DNA of 64,000 nucleotides, from assembly GCA_016648135.1 (NCBI GenBank), contig JADDOH010008095.1:1-64000 (forward strand). The letters are read 5' to 3'. Shown in pieces: positions 20,886-30,955 of the stretch (its first letter is position 1; each line of letters starts with the position of its first letter). This DNA is from Agrypnia vestita (lineage: Eukaryota; Arthropoda; Insecta; Trichoptera; Phryganeidae). A model generated the notes under the pieces. That model saw only the letters and a program-made list of their open reading frames with translations. It searched no databases and had not been told where the DNA came from. A program made the position numbers and the translations under genes.

Positions 20886-21374
20886 CTAGCTGTGCCCGCG
20901 CGGCTTCGCACGCGTAGATTTTTAGTACACTGTTTGGATTGTCATAGAACTTTCGCGAACCTTGTCCTTCCAGAACTTTCAAGAAAAATATTGAATGAAC
21001 CTTCTAGACACACCGACACATTCCGTCACTCAGTTTAGAACCTTATGGAACTTTCGGGACTTTTCTAGAACCTTCTCCTTCCAGAACTTTCAAGAGCAGG
21101 TTTTCCCGGAACCTTCTAGACTCACCGACACAGTCGGCGCGCACCTTTTGAAATAATTTGAAGCATTTGCGGCCTTCCCATAACAAAACAATGTGCTAGA
21201 AAGCACATTTTCGTCACCCACTCCCACACACGCACAGCCACCCCCACCAAACTCGCACATTTCAATGGGACACCAAGGGCTATCCACCACCATAACCACC
21301 AGGGGGTGGTAGTATCTGGTTGTGAAGAAAACTTGGCGGATAGGGAAACACGGGTTTCTTTATATATATATTGA
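20886..21374 (-). mobile_element. Non-autonomous Helitron (family A), complete
   Basis: Reverse strand starts TCAATATATATA and ends GGGCACAGCTAG after a GC-rich hairpin (GCGTGCGAAGCCGCGCG). Inserted between host A and T with no target duplication. About 490 bp, no coding. The AT microsatellite at the 5' end is also present in the other two full copies. Confidence 0.8.
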
Positions 21375-21592
21375 TTGTTCATTTCTATAGTTAATTTATT
21401 TTATATAGTTTTATATTGTTACATTTTATATTGTTCATTTATCTTAAATATGTTTTATTTATATTATTATTTTTTAATTATTTACCGTAAAACGCGTTTT
21501 ATCTTAGTCATATAAAAATACATTTAATTTTCTTGTACTGTAAAAGCCCACTAAGGCGATTAATAAATAAATAAATATAATTAATAAAAATA
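21375..21592 (+). mobile_element. LINE 3' tail
   Basis: Ends GTAAAAGCCCACTAAGGCGA followed by TTAATAAATAAATAAAT, the same type of terminus as the jockey-like LINEs at 8582, 14337 and 42722 but a diverged family. No coding part. Confidence 0.6.
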
Positions 21593-21599
21593 AACTTTG

Positions 21600-21870
21600 T
21601 TTTCACCACTTTTTGTATTAAAAAATACCAAATATTTTCAGAGCCCATGGCCATCATATTAAATTGAATATTATAAATAACCAGGTCCTTTTTACAAATA
21701 GTTAACTTTTACATTTGTTTTCATGTTAAGTATGTTAATAATTTTTTCATATTTACATATATTTCGATTAAGTTAATTTGTTAGTATACAATTGTATCCT
21801 GACGAAGGGGCCATGGGCTCTGAAGCATGTTGATATTTTTCAATACAAAAAGTGGTGAAAAAAAGTTACT
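21600..21870. mobile_element. Foldback Penelope-like remnant (family 4)
   Basis: Inverted arms: CACCACTTTTTGTATTAAAA at the left and CAATACAAAAAGTGGTGAAA at the right, each with a hammerhead relic pointing outward. The centre (21660-21790) contains ACCAGGTCCTTTTTACAAAT, also found at 26165-26185 inside the Harbinger-like MITE. Confidence 0.65.
21794..21836 (+). ncRNA. Hammerhead ribozyme relic (family 4)
   Basis: Helix I GTATC with GATAT, CTGACGA, stem II GGGGCC-ATG-GGCTCT with G.U pairs, then GAAGC instead of GAAAC (the core A pairing with U is now G) and stem III GCATGT. Fold kept, one core base changed; activity doubtful. Confidence 0.6.
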
Positions 21871-22214
21871 TTCTTACTTACTAAAATTACTTACTTTTAT
21901 GAAAAAAGGTTAATTTTTATTAATTATATTATCATCGGGGTAGGTATGATATGATTCTCCCGCACACTGATTCAGCATATTATTTAGAAGCAATGAATGA
22001 ATGCGAAAGAAATTACCAATAATACAAAACAATGGAAAGCGAATAATATTGAAATGCAAAAATAACAAAAATGGTAAATGACCTTAATTTTGAATCAGTA
22101 AATGAAAGAATGAAATATAATGTTTTGGTCTAAATATTGAAAACTAGATACGGATTATTGCCATAATACTTTGATAACAGGACGAAGCAAAGTAAGAAAT
22201 TGAATAGAAAATAT

Positions 22215-23105
22215 TTTTTACACTTTGGGAGAAATGTCAACAGTTAAAAGGACTTTTAAGTTTGCATTCTTTCTTCAATATGTCTGACATATTTTCTGTA
22301 AAATGTTGAACTATCACTACATGGAATATTAAAAATCCAATCTATTTACTACAAGTAAAATAAAATAGAAAAAAAATCCTGGAATGAAATTTTTTTTATC
22401 CAGTTTTAAATTTATGTTTTAATCATTTTATTTGTCTCGAATCCAATGAATTTTTGATACTCGATAATAATAATAATAATAATTATGTCGATATAAATGA
22501 GAGTTTAATGTTTTGCTTTAAAAAATGCAATGTTTGATGCCGGTTATCTCCGTAACTGTCGACATTTCACTCAAAGTGGAAAGAATATTTTCTATTCAAA
22601 ATTTAATGAGGAAGATTTCTCCAAAGTTTTTGCTACCAGCTACTAGACACTATATAAAACATTGTTTTTATGGATTGTTACGGTTCAGTGTGTAATAATA
22701 ATACTGTTGTGTGTATGTAATAGTCGTAGCTTTGGGTCAAATTTCAACAGTAAAGGAGATAAACGACATCGAAATTTGCATTTTTTTTCATTAATTCTGA
22801 CTTATCTTTTAAAATGTTAGACTATCGTGAAATTAATTTAAATAGGAAATTAAAAATTTTACCGTTTTGATACAAGTCAAATAAAATGATTAAAAACTTG
22901 CAAAAAAATTCTGGTTAAGATTTTTCCACAATATTTATTATTTTATTTGACTTACATCAAAATGAATGAATTTTTAAAATTTCTATGATTTCCACTCCAA
23001 TCTTTAATAGAAGATAGGTAATAGATAAAATGGCATAAAAATTGCAAGCTTTAATGTCGCTTATCTTTTTAATTGTTGACATTTCACACAGAGTTTGAGT
23101 TTTAT
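22215..23105. repeat. Two tandem copies of a foldback repeat
   Basis: Unit 1 (22225-22600) and unit 2 (22735-23105) each begin with an (A/T)TTTCAACAGTAAAGGAGATA-like arm and end with its inverse (GGTTATCTCCGTAACTGTCG / CGCTTATCTTTTTAATTGTT, GACATTTCAC). Interiors are AT-rich and share pieces such as CAAGT(C/A)AAATAAAAT. No coding. Confidence 0.6.
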
Positions 23106-23159
23106 GGGATATTCTGCCATGTTTCTACGACCTACAACTAATGTAACTATGTTCTTTTA

Positions 23160-23512
23160 TTACTCATAGCTTACCCGCGCGGCTTCACACGCGTAGGTTT
23201 TTAGTAACTTTTAATCATATTTTATCGATTTGTGTACTAACCTTATACATATAGATATATGTATATAACTTTTTGAGTTCTACAGTAAAGTATTTAAATA
23301 TCTCTTACCGTTAAGGCAGCATTAGTAAAAAACGCATCGCTCGAATGTTTTTTCGTCGACCATAGCTGTAATAAAGTCGCCACGAAAAGCCCTTTATTTT
23401 AACGGGATAATATATATTTCTTCAATTGGTTGAGCAACTTGGTAGATTGACATTTTAAAAAAATATTTTTTATTTATCTTTGAATTGTATAAAAATTGGT
23501 TGTAAATATTAG
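23160..23512 (-). mobile_element. Helitron family B, truncated copy
   Basis: Shares GCGGCTTCACACGCGTAGG and the downstream CACGAAAAGCCC...TTTAACGGGATAATATAT block with 18894-19509. The terminal CTAG has mutated (ATAG) and homology ends near 23512, where the GIY-YIG remnant begins. Confidence 0.65.
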
Positions 23513-23514
23513 AT

Positions 23515-23735
23515 CTGCAAAGATTTTACAGCGTTCTATATTGGAAAAACCGGCAGAAATTTTAATGTAGGGGTTAGAGTGCATTTGAGATGGCAGAATG
23601 ATCATAGTTTTTCTGAATTTGGAAAACATTTATCAGAAAATTATCACGGTTTTGATTAAAATTTACGTCTTTCTATTTTACACATAAATAATTTTAGTCT
23701 GAAATTTAATAATTTAGAATCATTAGAAATTAAGA
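23515..23735 (+). pseudogene. GIY-YIG endonuclease remnant of a Penelope-like element
   Basis: Frame reads KDFTAFYIGKTGRNFNVGVR then VHLRWQNDHSFSEFGKHLSE, a stop at 23656, and then FNNLESLEIK. 'YIGKTGR' plus the following R...H is the second half of the GIY-YIG motif with its catalytic Arg region; the Glu side and C-terminal LE.LEIK follow. No ATG and the reverse transcriptase is missing. It runs directly into the hammerhead-bearing terminus at 23740-23935, tying nuclease and ribozyme to one element. Confidence 0.75.
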
Positions 23736-23739
23736 ATGT

Positions 23740-23935
23740 CCTTAGGCTTTCACGGCCACTCGGAATCTTCAAGTTTGTGTTTACTGGGGTATTATGCCGT
23801 GTTGTTACGACCTTCCGGGCCGACGTTTCGGATCCCATTGCAGGGTCCATCATCAGGGCTGATCAGGGGATCCGAAACGTCGGCCCGAAAGGTCGTAACA
23901 ACACGGCATAATACCCCAGTAAACACAAACATGAA
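23740..23935. mobile_element. Penelope family-2 terminus with inverted partner
   Basis: Inverted repeat of ACTGGGGTATTATGCCGTGT and ACGACCTTCCGGGCCGACG around a short centre at about 23860-23870. The left arm has a complete reverse-strand hammerhead; the right arm begins inside stem II, so its ribozyme is 5' truncated. Confidence 0.75.
23819..23859 (-). ncRNA. Hammerhead ribozyme (family 2)
   Basis: Reverse strand: GCC helix I, CTGATGA, stem II GGACCC-TGCAAT-GGGATCC, GAAAC, ACGT stem III, GTC, GGC. Identical in sequence to 16041-16081 through the core and stems. Confidence 0.8.
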
Positions 23936-24159
23936 CATTAGAAATTAGTAAAGCATGACATATAAAAGTAAACATAATATTATTAATAATTAATCAAATT
24001 TAACTACTACTTAACCCAATTTAAAAAAAAATTCCAATAACTTTGTGTAATCAAGAACTTCCACAATAATAATTTAAAATATATTTTTATATAATTTAGA
24101 AAACCAAAAAACAAAGGACATCATTCATTTTGATATTTTGACATTTATATTTCTTATGT

Positions 24160-24482
24160 TTTTACTCCCTTTACTAGTGGCGTCTGCTTGCTTGCTTGCC
24201 GTCGAAAAAACTTTGGATCAATTTTTAACCTTTTTCCCGTGATCCAATCAAGCTGAAATTTTGCAAACAGACTCGTGGCGACGATAAAAAGGATCTGACA
24301 AATTTTCGTTTAAAAAATTAATAATTATAGTATAAAATTGGATTTTTCGAAATTTTTTATTACTCGCTTTCATAGCGTCGCCCGACTCGAGCCCAACGCG
24401 TAGGTTAATCGCCAAACCTGTTTCCACTAGTAAATGAGAAATGGAGTATAATAAAAACATGGATTTTATGGTTTAGTTTTTT
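24160..24482 (+). repeat. ACTCCC-family repeat, short form
   Basis: Starts TTTTTACTCCCTTTACTAG and ends AATGGAGTATAATAAAAAC followed by TTTATGGTTTAG. Includes CTGCTTGCTTGCTTGCCGTC and the GATCCAATCAAGCTG core. The centre carries CCCGACTCGAGCCCAACGCG, shared with 27450-27475. Confidence 0.75.
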
Positions 24483-24521
24483 AAGAAATTTATTAGTCTT
24501 GAGAGCTTTTAATTTTTATAA

Positions 24522-24568
24522 TTTTAATGCATTATAATTTGCATTATAATTGCATTATAATTGCATTA
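24522..24568. repeat. GCATTATAATT minisatellite
   Basis: Three to four units of about 12-15 bp (TGCATTATAATT). Confidence 0.7.
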
Positions 24569-24659
24569 ATGTAATATGAGTTATACCTTCTTCGTGCTAA
24601 AATTAGGCGATCCTCCCTTTAAGAGCGATTTATGCCATGTCACAAGTTATTGCTAAGAA

Positions 24660-25020
24660 AGGGTGTAATAAATTATATATTTGTCATTTTGTAACAAAAA
24701 TTGGTGAAAGTCAAAATGAACAAAGGTTCAATTTAACTTTCACAAAAGATTTGATAACACCCACTTTAGACCCCGCTCCCTCTCACTCCCTCACCCTCGT
24801 AGATTCCTGATCGTTCTGTAGGCAAGTTAGTGCATGCTAGTCTTTGAAAAGATTAAAACGCATGTGATATATATTGGTGAAGGGTTAACAATACTAAGGT
24901 TGTGGTGTATAGTGTTGTGAACATAGTAGTGTAGTGGTGGTCCTGACGAAGAGACGGGTACGTCTCGAAACCGGTAGACCTAAAATCTGGTAGTGGTTTA
25001 TACTAATTTAACTAACACTC
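24660..25020 (+). mobile_element. Penelope-like terminal repeat (family 3)
   Basis: Upstream block with CACTTTAGACCCCGCTCCCT and TCACTCCCTCACCC, then GCATGTGATATATATTGG, the hammerhead (24939-24980) and a downstream CTGGTAGTGGTTTATACTAA. The same blocks recur around 30267-30600 in both orientations. Confidence 0.7.
24939..24980 (+). ncRNA. Hammerhead ribozyme (family 3)
   Basis: Helix I GGTC (24939-24942) with GACC (24977-24980); CTGACGA 24943-24949; extra A; stem II GAGACG-GGTA-CGTCTC, six perfect pairs; GAAAC 24967-24971; palindromic stem III ACCGGT; GTA with the predicted cut after 24976. Every invariant core position is met. Confidence 0.9.
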
Positions 25021-25027
25021 TGTTATA

Positions 25028-25285
25028 ATGTCTAACCACAAAGTTAATGCTGTAATATTAAAAATATTAATACATTTTATAATTTTAATTTTTTTTATTG
25101 TTGCTATTTTATTTTTACATCTTGCAAAACTGTATTTACAGTCTAAACGCAAGGATTTCATAAGTATATATATATATTTTTTATTTTGGGAAAAATTAAC
25201 AGAAAACCAACATCTTAACAAATATAAAATAATGGTTTATAAAATTATGCCAATTACAAATTTTGCACTAAATACAGTAATTTAA
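25028..25285 (+). CDS. Small hydrophobic ORF just downstream of the family-3 ribozyme
   Basis: 85 codons from an ATG 51 bases after the predicted cleavage site. It begins MSNHKVNA, then a long hydrophobic run (about residues 12-38, LIHFIILIFFIVAILFL) that could be one membrane segment, then a basic stretch. The first residues recur at 30601 (MSNHKVNALNIN) behind the other family-3 ribozyme, where the frame soon stops. It could be the leader of the element's own protein or chance in AT-rich DNA. Confidence 0.25.
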   Translation: MSNHKVNAVILKILIHFIILIFFIVAILFLHLAKLYLQSKRKDFISIYIYFLFWEKLTENQHLNKYKIMVYKIMPITNFALNTVI

Positions 25286-25884
25286 TTTATTTTAATTTAA
25301 CAGCGAGTACATTTCATTACTTGATTGTCGTTAATTTATATGCAATATGATAAAAAAACTACAATATTAAAACTTATATACTTTTAAGTATCCATTTTAC
25401 AATTCACTGTAGTATTTATTTAGTGTTTTTTCTATATTTTTTCTGTTTTGGTATGCCGTTAGATCCCATCTAAAGGCACTTCGTTCCCACAAAATATGTG
25501 GTTTTTCCCAACACCGTGGAACGCAGAAAAATGCACCGGAGTTAGATGCATCGGAATGCAGTTTTTGGCAATTGTTGCAGTTTTAAGACCTGAATACGTA
25601 ATTCGCTCCTGATATGCGAGGTTGTAAAATTTACAACTCGAAATTCTGTTGTTGATATTTTATTTTGGAATTTTCGCTCACTTAAAATGTTTGAGTTTGT
25701 GGTATTATTTTAAATTTGTTTAATGTAAAATTTGATATTATGAATGTGTAAGTGATTTAAAAATCATATTTTAAATTTGACCATTATCGATGGCACAAAG
25801 GGACAACCCGAATGCCATTTGCCAGGTAATACAGTATAAAGGTAATCTAAGACTAAGTACATTTGCGGCGACGTGTCATCTGTC
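25286..25884. other. AT-rich stretch without a gene
   Basis: No open frame, repeat copy or structure worth naming; ordinary non-coding DNA as far as I can see. Confidence 0.4.
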
Positions 25885-25887
25885 TTA

Positions 25888-26642
25888 AGCCATGTATTCA
25901 CTAGGGGACAAATCGCGAAACATTCCGCGCGGGATGTCTCATCAACTTCTACGTTCATGTTTCGGGGACAATGACGCGGTCATTTGACGTGTACACACCG
26001 GGACTCGCATATCTTGTCGCGGAAATGACACCCGATGAGGTTATGTTGACAGCTGCGGTATCTCATTTGGCGAAAACGTGGTTCCCCGCAATTCGAAATG
26101 TTTTTTGGGTCGCAATTTCAAATTAACGAGGTTTTACTGTAGTAAATTGAATATAATTAAAAATAAGGTCCTTTTTACAAATAATTATTGTTTTCCACAC
26201 GTCGCGGAAATGTCTCCCTATGAGGTTATGACAGCTTCGTATCTGTTTATGTTAATGATTTTATCGAAACGTTAGAGGAGAAAAAAGAGGAGAATGCGAA
26301 ATTATTTACTGCAAAGAGAAAGAAGGACGGACATTCTATGCGATCTTCGATCGATACAGCTCGATGAGTTCAAGAACAATTTCGTGTCCCCACATTGTCA
26401 TCTTGACAGATACAGCGCATGCGTATTCACTTGTAAACATACCACGTGGTACTGACGCTCCGCGTAATGTTGCAGTGAGCTCGCTCGGGTACCGTGCGCA
26501 TGGCAACGTTGCCACGGCACGTAGAAATGTGCGCGCTATGTTGTGCGCGACATCGCGGAACAGTGCACGACGTTGCAATGTCACGTAGACTATGCCGCGC
26601 GTGCTGTTGAGGGACAATTTGTCCCCTAGTGAATACATGGCT
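25888..26642. mobile_element. PIF/Harbinger-like MITE
   Basis: Inverted termini AGCCATGTATTCACTAGGGG and its complement (CCCCTAGTGAATACATGGCT), flanked by TTA at both ends (25885-25887, 26643-26645). A TTA/TWA duplication is the Harbinger hallmark. The 755-bp interior has no transposase; 26364-26588 is open on both strands but reads no domain. The middle (26130-26200) contains a fragment of Penelope family 4. Confidence 0.8.
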
Positions 26643-26824
26643 TTATTTAAGATATTTGTATTTCGTATATTGACTCAAATTAATTCTTAAATATAAACTT
26701 TGCATTCAGGAACGGTAAAAATAAAACCTAAAATTAAACTAATATACAGCATTGAATTTAAAAAAGGATCAGCGTTATTAATCATGTTATGGTTCAGAAA
26801 CTACCAAAGGTGTTATTACGTTAA

Positions 26825-26997
26825 AAGCCGTTAGAAGCCGTTAGAAGCCTCAACAACCGGCGTGCTTGCTTGCGAAGATGTATGAATGTGGATGAGGCGA
26901 GAGTTGCATGTCAGGATAGAGGAGTGTGGCGCTCTGTCCTCTCTGCCTATCACCGCGGGGAAACGGCGTGATGGTAAGTAAGTAAGTACGTCCCCTT
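26825..26997 (+). mobile_element. RTE-like LINE 3' end
   Basis: Reads VRSLNNRRACLRRCMNVDEA then RVACQDRGVWRSVLSAY before the stop, and ends GGCGTGATGGTAAGTAAGTA. Same tail as 40790-41122 (VRSLNGRRACMGRCMNVAEA). Confidence 0.75.
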
Positions 26998-27107
26998 TTG
27001 TGCGCTTAGTGACCACGCCCCTACACTCATCCGACTCTAATCTCCCGCCGCTCCTCACGTCGTCCTTTAGTAGTTTTCTTTTTCAAGTTTAGTATTAGTA
27101 GTATTAT

Positions 27108-27140
27108 TGAAGATGACGCGTCAGCGTCGAAAACGTTATA
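27108..27140 (+). ncRNA. Possible hammerhead relic (unassigned family)
   Basis: TTGAAGA, stem TGACGC-GTCA-GCGTC, GAAAAC, GTT: the order of a hammerhead, but with C3 changed to T and an extra A in the GAAA strand, and no clear helix I. Flanking CACGCCCCTACACTC resembles 41555-41575. Confidence 0.3.
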
Positions 27141-27144
27141 ATTT

Positions 27145-27532
27145 TTTACTCGTGGCGTCTGCTTGTCTTCTTGCCTTCTGTCTGACGAAAAAACTTTGGA
27201 TGCATTTTAAGCCCCTTTCCCGTGATCCAATCGAGCTGAAACTTTGCAAGCAGACTCGTGGCGACGATCAAGAAGATCTATCAAATTTTCGTTAAAAAAA
27301 AAAAAAAATTTTGGATTTTTCAAATTTTGAATAGTTTTTTCATACAACTTATTGAGTTGTATGAAAAAGTATCTGGTAGACGCGAAACCTGATTATAGTA
27401 TAATTTTGGATTTTTGGAAATTTTTTATTACTCCCCTTCGTAGCGTCGCCCGACCGAAGCCCAACGCGTAGGTCAAGCGAAAAAAATATGTTTCAACTAG
27501 TAAATGAGAAAGGGAGTATAATAAAAACTGTT
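27145..27532 (+). repeat. ACTCCC-family repeat
   Basis: Forward copy whose first bases are lost (TTTTTACTCGTGGCGTCTGC). Core GATCCAATCGAGCTGAAAC and CGATCAAGAAGATCTATCAA are intact; ends GAAAGGGAGTATAATAAAAA. A 30-bp inverted repeat of its end follows at 27535-27565. Confidence 0.75.
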
Positions 27533-27569
27533 TTTTATTATACTCCCTTTCTCATTTACTAAAAAATTT

Positions 27570-28156
27570 TTTCGTACGATTTAAAATGGCCTTTCGGAAA
27601 ATTTCTAAAAAATATAACCTGTTGATTAAACGTATTTTAAAAAAAAATGTAGCCAGTGTTAAGTTGTCAGTCCGTCCCTGGCCTAGCAAAATGATACCTG
27701 CATTTTACGTAAGTGCCTATTCAACATAATGCAACGGAGAGATGCACATATATAATATTTATAGATTCTTGGTTGGTGGTGGTGTATCAATACTAGATAT
27801 GAGAAATGAGTCCGCGTCATAAATAAATAAATAACACGGCTAACATGACGCAATAATTCTATGTAACGTTGCACTTTGTAGGTTATCGCTTTAAGGAGTT
27901 GATAAAAATATATTCATACATATCGATCGATTGAAATGTAATCATCGATATATTCTGCCATATTTATTTTATTTTTTAATACCTCAAACTCTAATATTGT
28001 TACAACATTGCGGCTAAGGGAGGCAAATAAAACGTTTGAAATGAATTAAAGTTTTAGTAGTAGTACGGCTCCGAAAAATATGAATCGTAAGTAAATGAGG
28101 CGAAGACAAAGCTAAGTTTATGAAACTAAAATAAGCACAAAATTGCGCCGTAGACA
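27570..28156. other. Unclassified AT-rich stretch
   Basis: Nothing beyond short AT-rich words was seen; the 63-codon reverse frame at 27683-27874 has no recognisable content. Confidence 0.3.
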
Positions 28157-28432
28157 GTAAGAAAACTAACCCATAAAAACCAAGTTTTTACAATACTGCC
28201 TTTCTCATTTCGAGTTGGATGAAAAAACCATTAAAAATTTGAAAAGTCCAATAATTATTAATTTTTTTTAACGAAAATTTGATAGATCTTCTTGATCGTC
28301 GCCACGAGTCTGCTTGCAAAGTTTCGGCTCGATTGGATCACGGAAAAAGGGTTAAAAATCGATCCACAGTTTTTTCGTCAGACAAGCAAGCAATCAGACG
28401 CCACGAGTTAAAAGAAAGGGAGTTAAATAGTC
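28157..28432 (-). repeat. ACTCCC-family repeat, short form
   Basis: Reverse copy from AACCCATAAAAACCAAG to AAGAAAGGGAGTTAAATAG. Contains GATCTTCTTGATCGTCGCCA and GGATCACGGAAAAAGGGTT; the inner CGACGGAGTAATTC part is missing. Confidence 0.75.
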
Positions 28433-29365
28433 ACTCTCGTAAGGGAAAATAAAAATAAAGTTGTGCAACACAAAAGCGGATAGTGCAGTGGACTAGAAAA
28501 GGGCTTCTCAACATTAACGCAGACAAGTGCAAGGTTATGGATGTCGATAAAAATAATCCTCAACAGTCCTTTAAATTGGGAGAAACACAACCAAAATTGG
28601 TAAAGAAACAAAAAGATCTTGGTGTAACAGTATCACACGATCTCAAATAGAGTGAGCATATAACTACCATTACAAAAAAAGCTGATTCAACGTTGTACAT
28701 TCAATGAAAGTCTTTCAACCATGTAAAACTCCTAAATTAGACCAATATTGGAGTATGGATTCCAGAATGGAGCCCATATTTCATTAAGGATATAGACCTC
28801 CTTGGGAATGTACAAAGAAGAGCTACTAAACATGTTAAATCCTATGAAGAATACTAAAATTGCCAACATTGAAACAGAGACGTGAGCAAAGTGATCTGAT
28901 TAAGACATACAGATTCTACCTGACAAGTATAACTGCCCAGAATTGACTGAACATATACCACCTTAACACCAATAATCTCAGAGGTTACCAACTGGAATTG
29001 AATCATGTGGCATTGTGACATTGTCGACAATTCCAAGGAATAATTTCTTATCAAACCGTGTCGTCGATAGCTGGCGTAGGGTACCAAGAAACGTCAAACG
29101 TCAGCAACCACAGTGGCCACCTTCAAAAAAAGACTAGACAAGTTTTTGGAAACAGCTCATCAAACAGCTTTTTTCTTTTTTTTTCTTCTATTATAACAAT
29201 CTCCATTTTTTCTCTCTTTTTTTTCTGTTTTTTTTAATATATAATTGTATTGTTAAATTTTTGCTAATACTTATAAATTATTGAATTGATATTATTTTAG
29301 AAAACCTGGGGCATATCAGCCTACAAGCTGCTAACCCACAAATAAACAAATGAAAAAACAAATGA
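28433..29365 (+). pseudogene. CR1/L2-like LINE reverse transcriptase pseudogene
   Basis: Readable blocks in order: LLNINADKCKVMDVDKNN, QKDLGVTVSHDLK then a stop, SEHITTITKKAD, an IGVWIPEWSPYFIKDIDLL block (the 'LEY..QVW.P...KDI..LE' motif), GNVQRRATKHVKSYEEY. These follow the known order of the C-terminal half of CR1/L2-type reverse transcriptases. Several stops and frameshifts. 3' end: CTGGGGCATATCAGCC and an A-rich tail at about 29340-29365. Confidence 0.75.
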
Positions 29366-30224
29366 ACAAAGGACTCGCCAGTCCGGAAAACCAATGCCGG
29401 CAGATATGAACCACGGTAGAGATCAAGCTAATGACGTTACAGGTAAAGATTTATAAACCATGTCGACTGGACTGTAAATGAAAATAGCCGGCAAAAGGAT
29501 AACCAGTCGCACCTCGTTGGGAGGCCCTCTAAGGATTTCTCAGCGAGAGATCCATACCCGAATAAAAGATCTGAAGAACGATAAGGTGTTTGCATTCCAG
29601 AGATGTTAGTGTTTCAAAAGAAACTCCACTTATAAGATCCTCTCAACTATCGTTTAAAATGGGGGATTCTTTCAGTAGGTACCTCGGAGTCCGACTTACG
29701 CAGTTACACGCACACCATGGGCCACTAGAAATTTCCAAATCAAACAGTTTACGTCTGAATTCACCCTGATCCTTAACTATCTGCATGGCGAAATGATCAA
29801 CACCGTAAGACCACCTCCTCCTCTATTTCGAACTGATACGGAGGGAGGAAGGAGTAGGTCTACCTTGTAGGCTAACTGCCTAAGGGCCTAAAGGTACGTC
29901 TAAGACGCAGCACCTCCAGATCTTCCTTAACGAGCAGCAGGCTTTCGTTTCTAGGACCAAGAGACAAGCAGGCAAGACCACTGCTAGTACCGGAACCGCG
30001 TTGGTCAACGTTAAGAGCTCCTCTGGCCCCTGTTCAGGGTGGAAGAGACAATCGCATACCTAAATCTATGAGACCAAACCTCCTGAGCATGAGCCAAGAA
30101 GGAACCGACACGTCCATTATCACCCCAAGTACTGTTTTGGTACAAATTCTACCCGCGAATTGTGCACACGAACAATTGGACACCTCCCTCGGTTCAGTAT
30201 TCCCTTCATCTATTATTTTTTTAA
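29366..30224. other. Unclassified, moderately GC-rich stretch
   Basis: About 860 bp with no open frame over 60 codons and no second copy in the window. GC is higher than its surroundings, so it may be a decayed element or gene body. I could not read any domain. Confidence 0.3.
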
Positions 30225-30266
30225 CGGAATGTTAATAAACTAAGTAAAAACTACTACTAGATTTAC

Positions 30267-30308
30267 GGTCTACCGGTTTCGAGACGTACCCGTCTCTTCG
30301 TCAGGACC
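30267..30308 (-). ncRNA. Hammerhead ribozyme (family 3)
   Basis: Reverse strand identical to 24939-24980 across helix I (GGTC/GACC), CTGACGA, stem II GAGACG-GGTA-CGTCTC, GAAAC, ACCGGT, GTA. Intact by inspection. Confidence 0.9.
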
Positions 30309-30510
30309 AACACTACACTACTATATTCACAACACTATACACCCCAACCAAAACTATCACCACTATTGATCACATGCGTGTTATTCTTGTCAGAGACAAG
30401 CATGCACCGAACAATTCAGGAATCTGACGAAAGAGAGTGAGAGGGGGCGGGGTCTAAAGTGGATGTTACCACATCTTTTTTGAACGTTAAATTAAACAAA
30501 AGGCTATGTG

Positions 30511-30555
30511 GAAACTGACGAAGAGACGGGTACGTCTCGAAACCGGTAGACCGTA
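30511..30555 (+). ncRNA. Hammerhead ribozyme lacking helix I (family 3)
   Basis: CTGACGA 30515-30521, stem II, GAAAC and stem III are perfect, but the upstream strand GGTC is replaced by GAAA, so helix I cannot form. The junction lies right at the core, as if the copy ended there. Confidence 0.75.
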
Positions 30556-30749
30556 AATCTGGTAGTGGTTTTTACTAAGTTTATTAACATTCTGTTATTA
30601 TGTCTAACCACAAAGTTAATGCTTTAAATATTAATACTATTATTTTTTTTTGTTATTGTTGTATATTCATTTCTTGATGAGCTTCAATATATTGTATGCA
30701 TGCTATTGTAATCCTATTTAATAACATATAAAATATGCTTTCCCCCTCC

Positions 30750-30955
30750 TCATCCTTATTCCGGAAGACAGTAAAGCGGTTTTGTGTGGACGCCTCCTCG
30801 CGCCGCCTGCACTTGGGAGGATGGACCAACATGGGATCGATTGCTGATAAAATGGTCAGGGATATGCCGTGGGTCCCTCTTCAGTACACTGGAACGAACT
30901 GACCCAAACTATGCTTCTGCGCGATTGATAGCAATGATGATGATGTTTCTTCTCT
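30750..30955 (+). mobile_element. LINE 3' end with (ATG)n tail
   Basis: Moderately GC-rich piece closing with GATTGATAGCAATGATGATG. ATGATG tails are common for insect RTE-like LINEs. A readable but unassigned stretch (FCVDASSRRLHLGGW) precedes it. Confidence 0.4.

Larger units (their letters stand above)
30225..30645. mobile_element. Inverted pair of Penelope family-3 termini
   Basis: Two copies of the family-3 terminus face opposite ways: a reverse-strand hammerhead at 30267-30308 and a forward one at 30511-30555, each followed by AATCTGGTAGTGG / ACTACTAGATTTAC-type sequence. The centre holds GAGAGTGAGAGGGGGCGGGG and TCTAAAGTGGATGTTACCAC, the inverse of 24755-24800. Confidence 0.7.

Noticed and set aside
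26364..26588. Transposase gene inside the Harbinger-like MITE
   Set aside because: Open on both strands but no DDE or Myb-like motif can be read; the element is non-autonomous.
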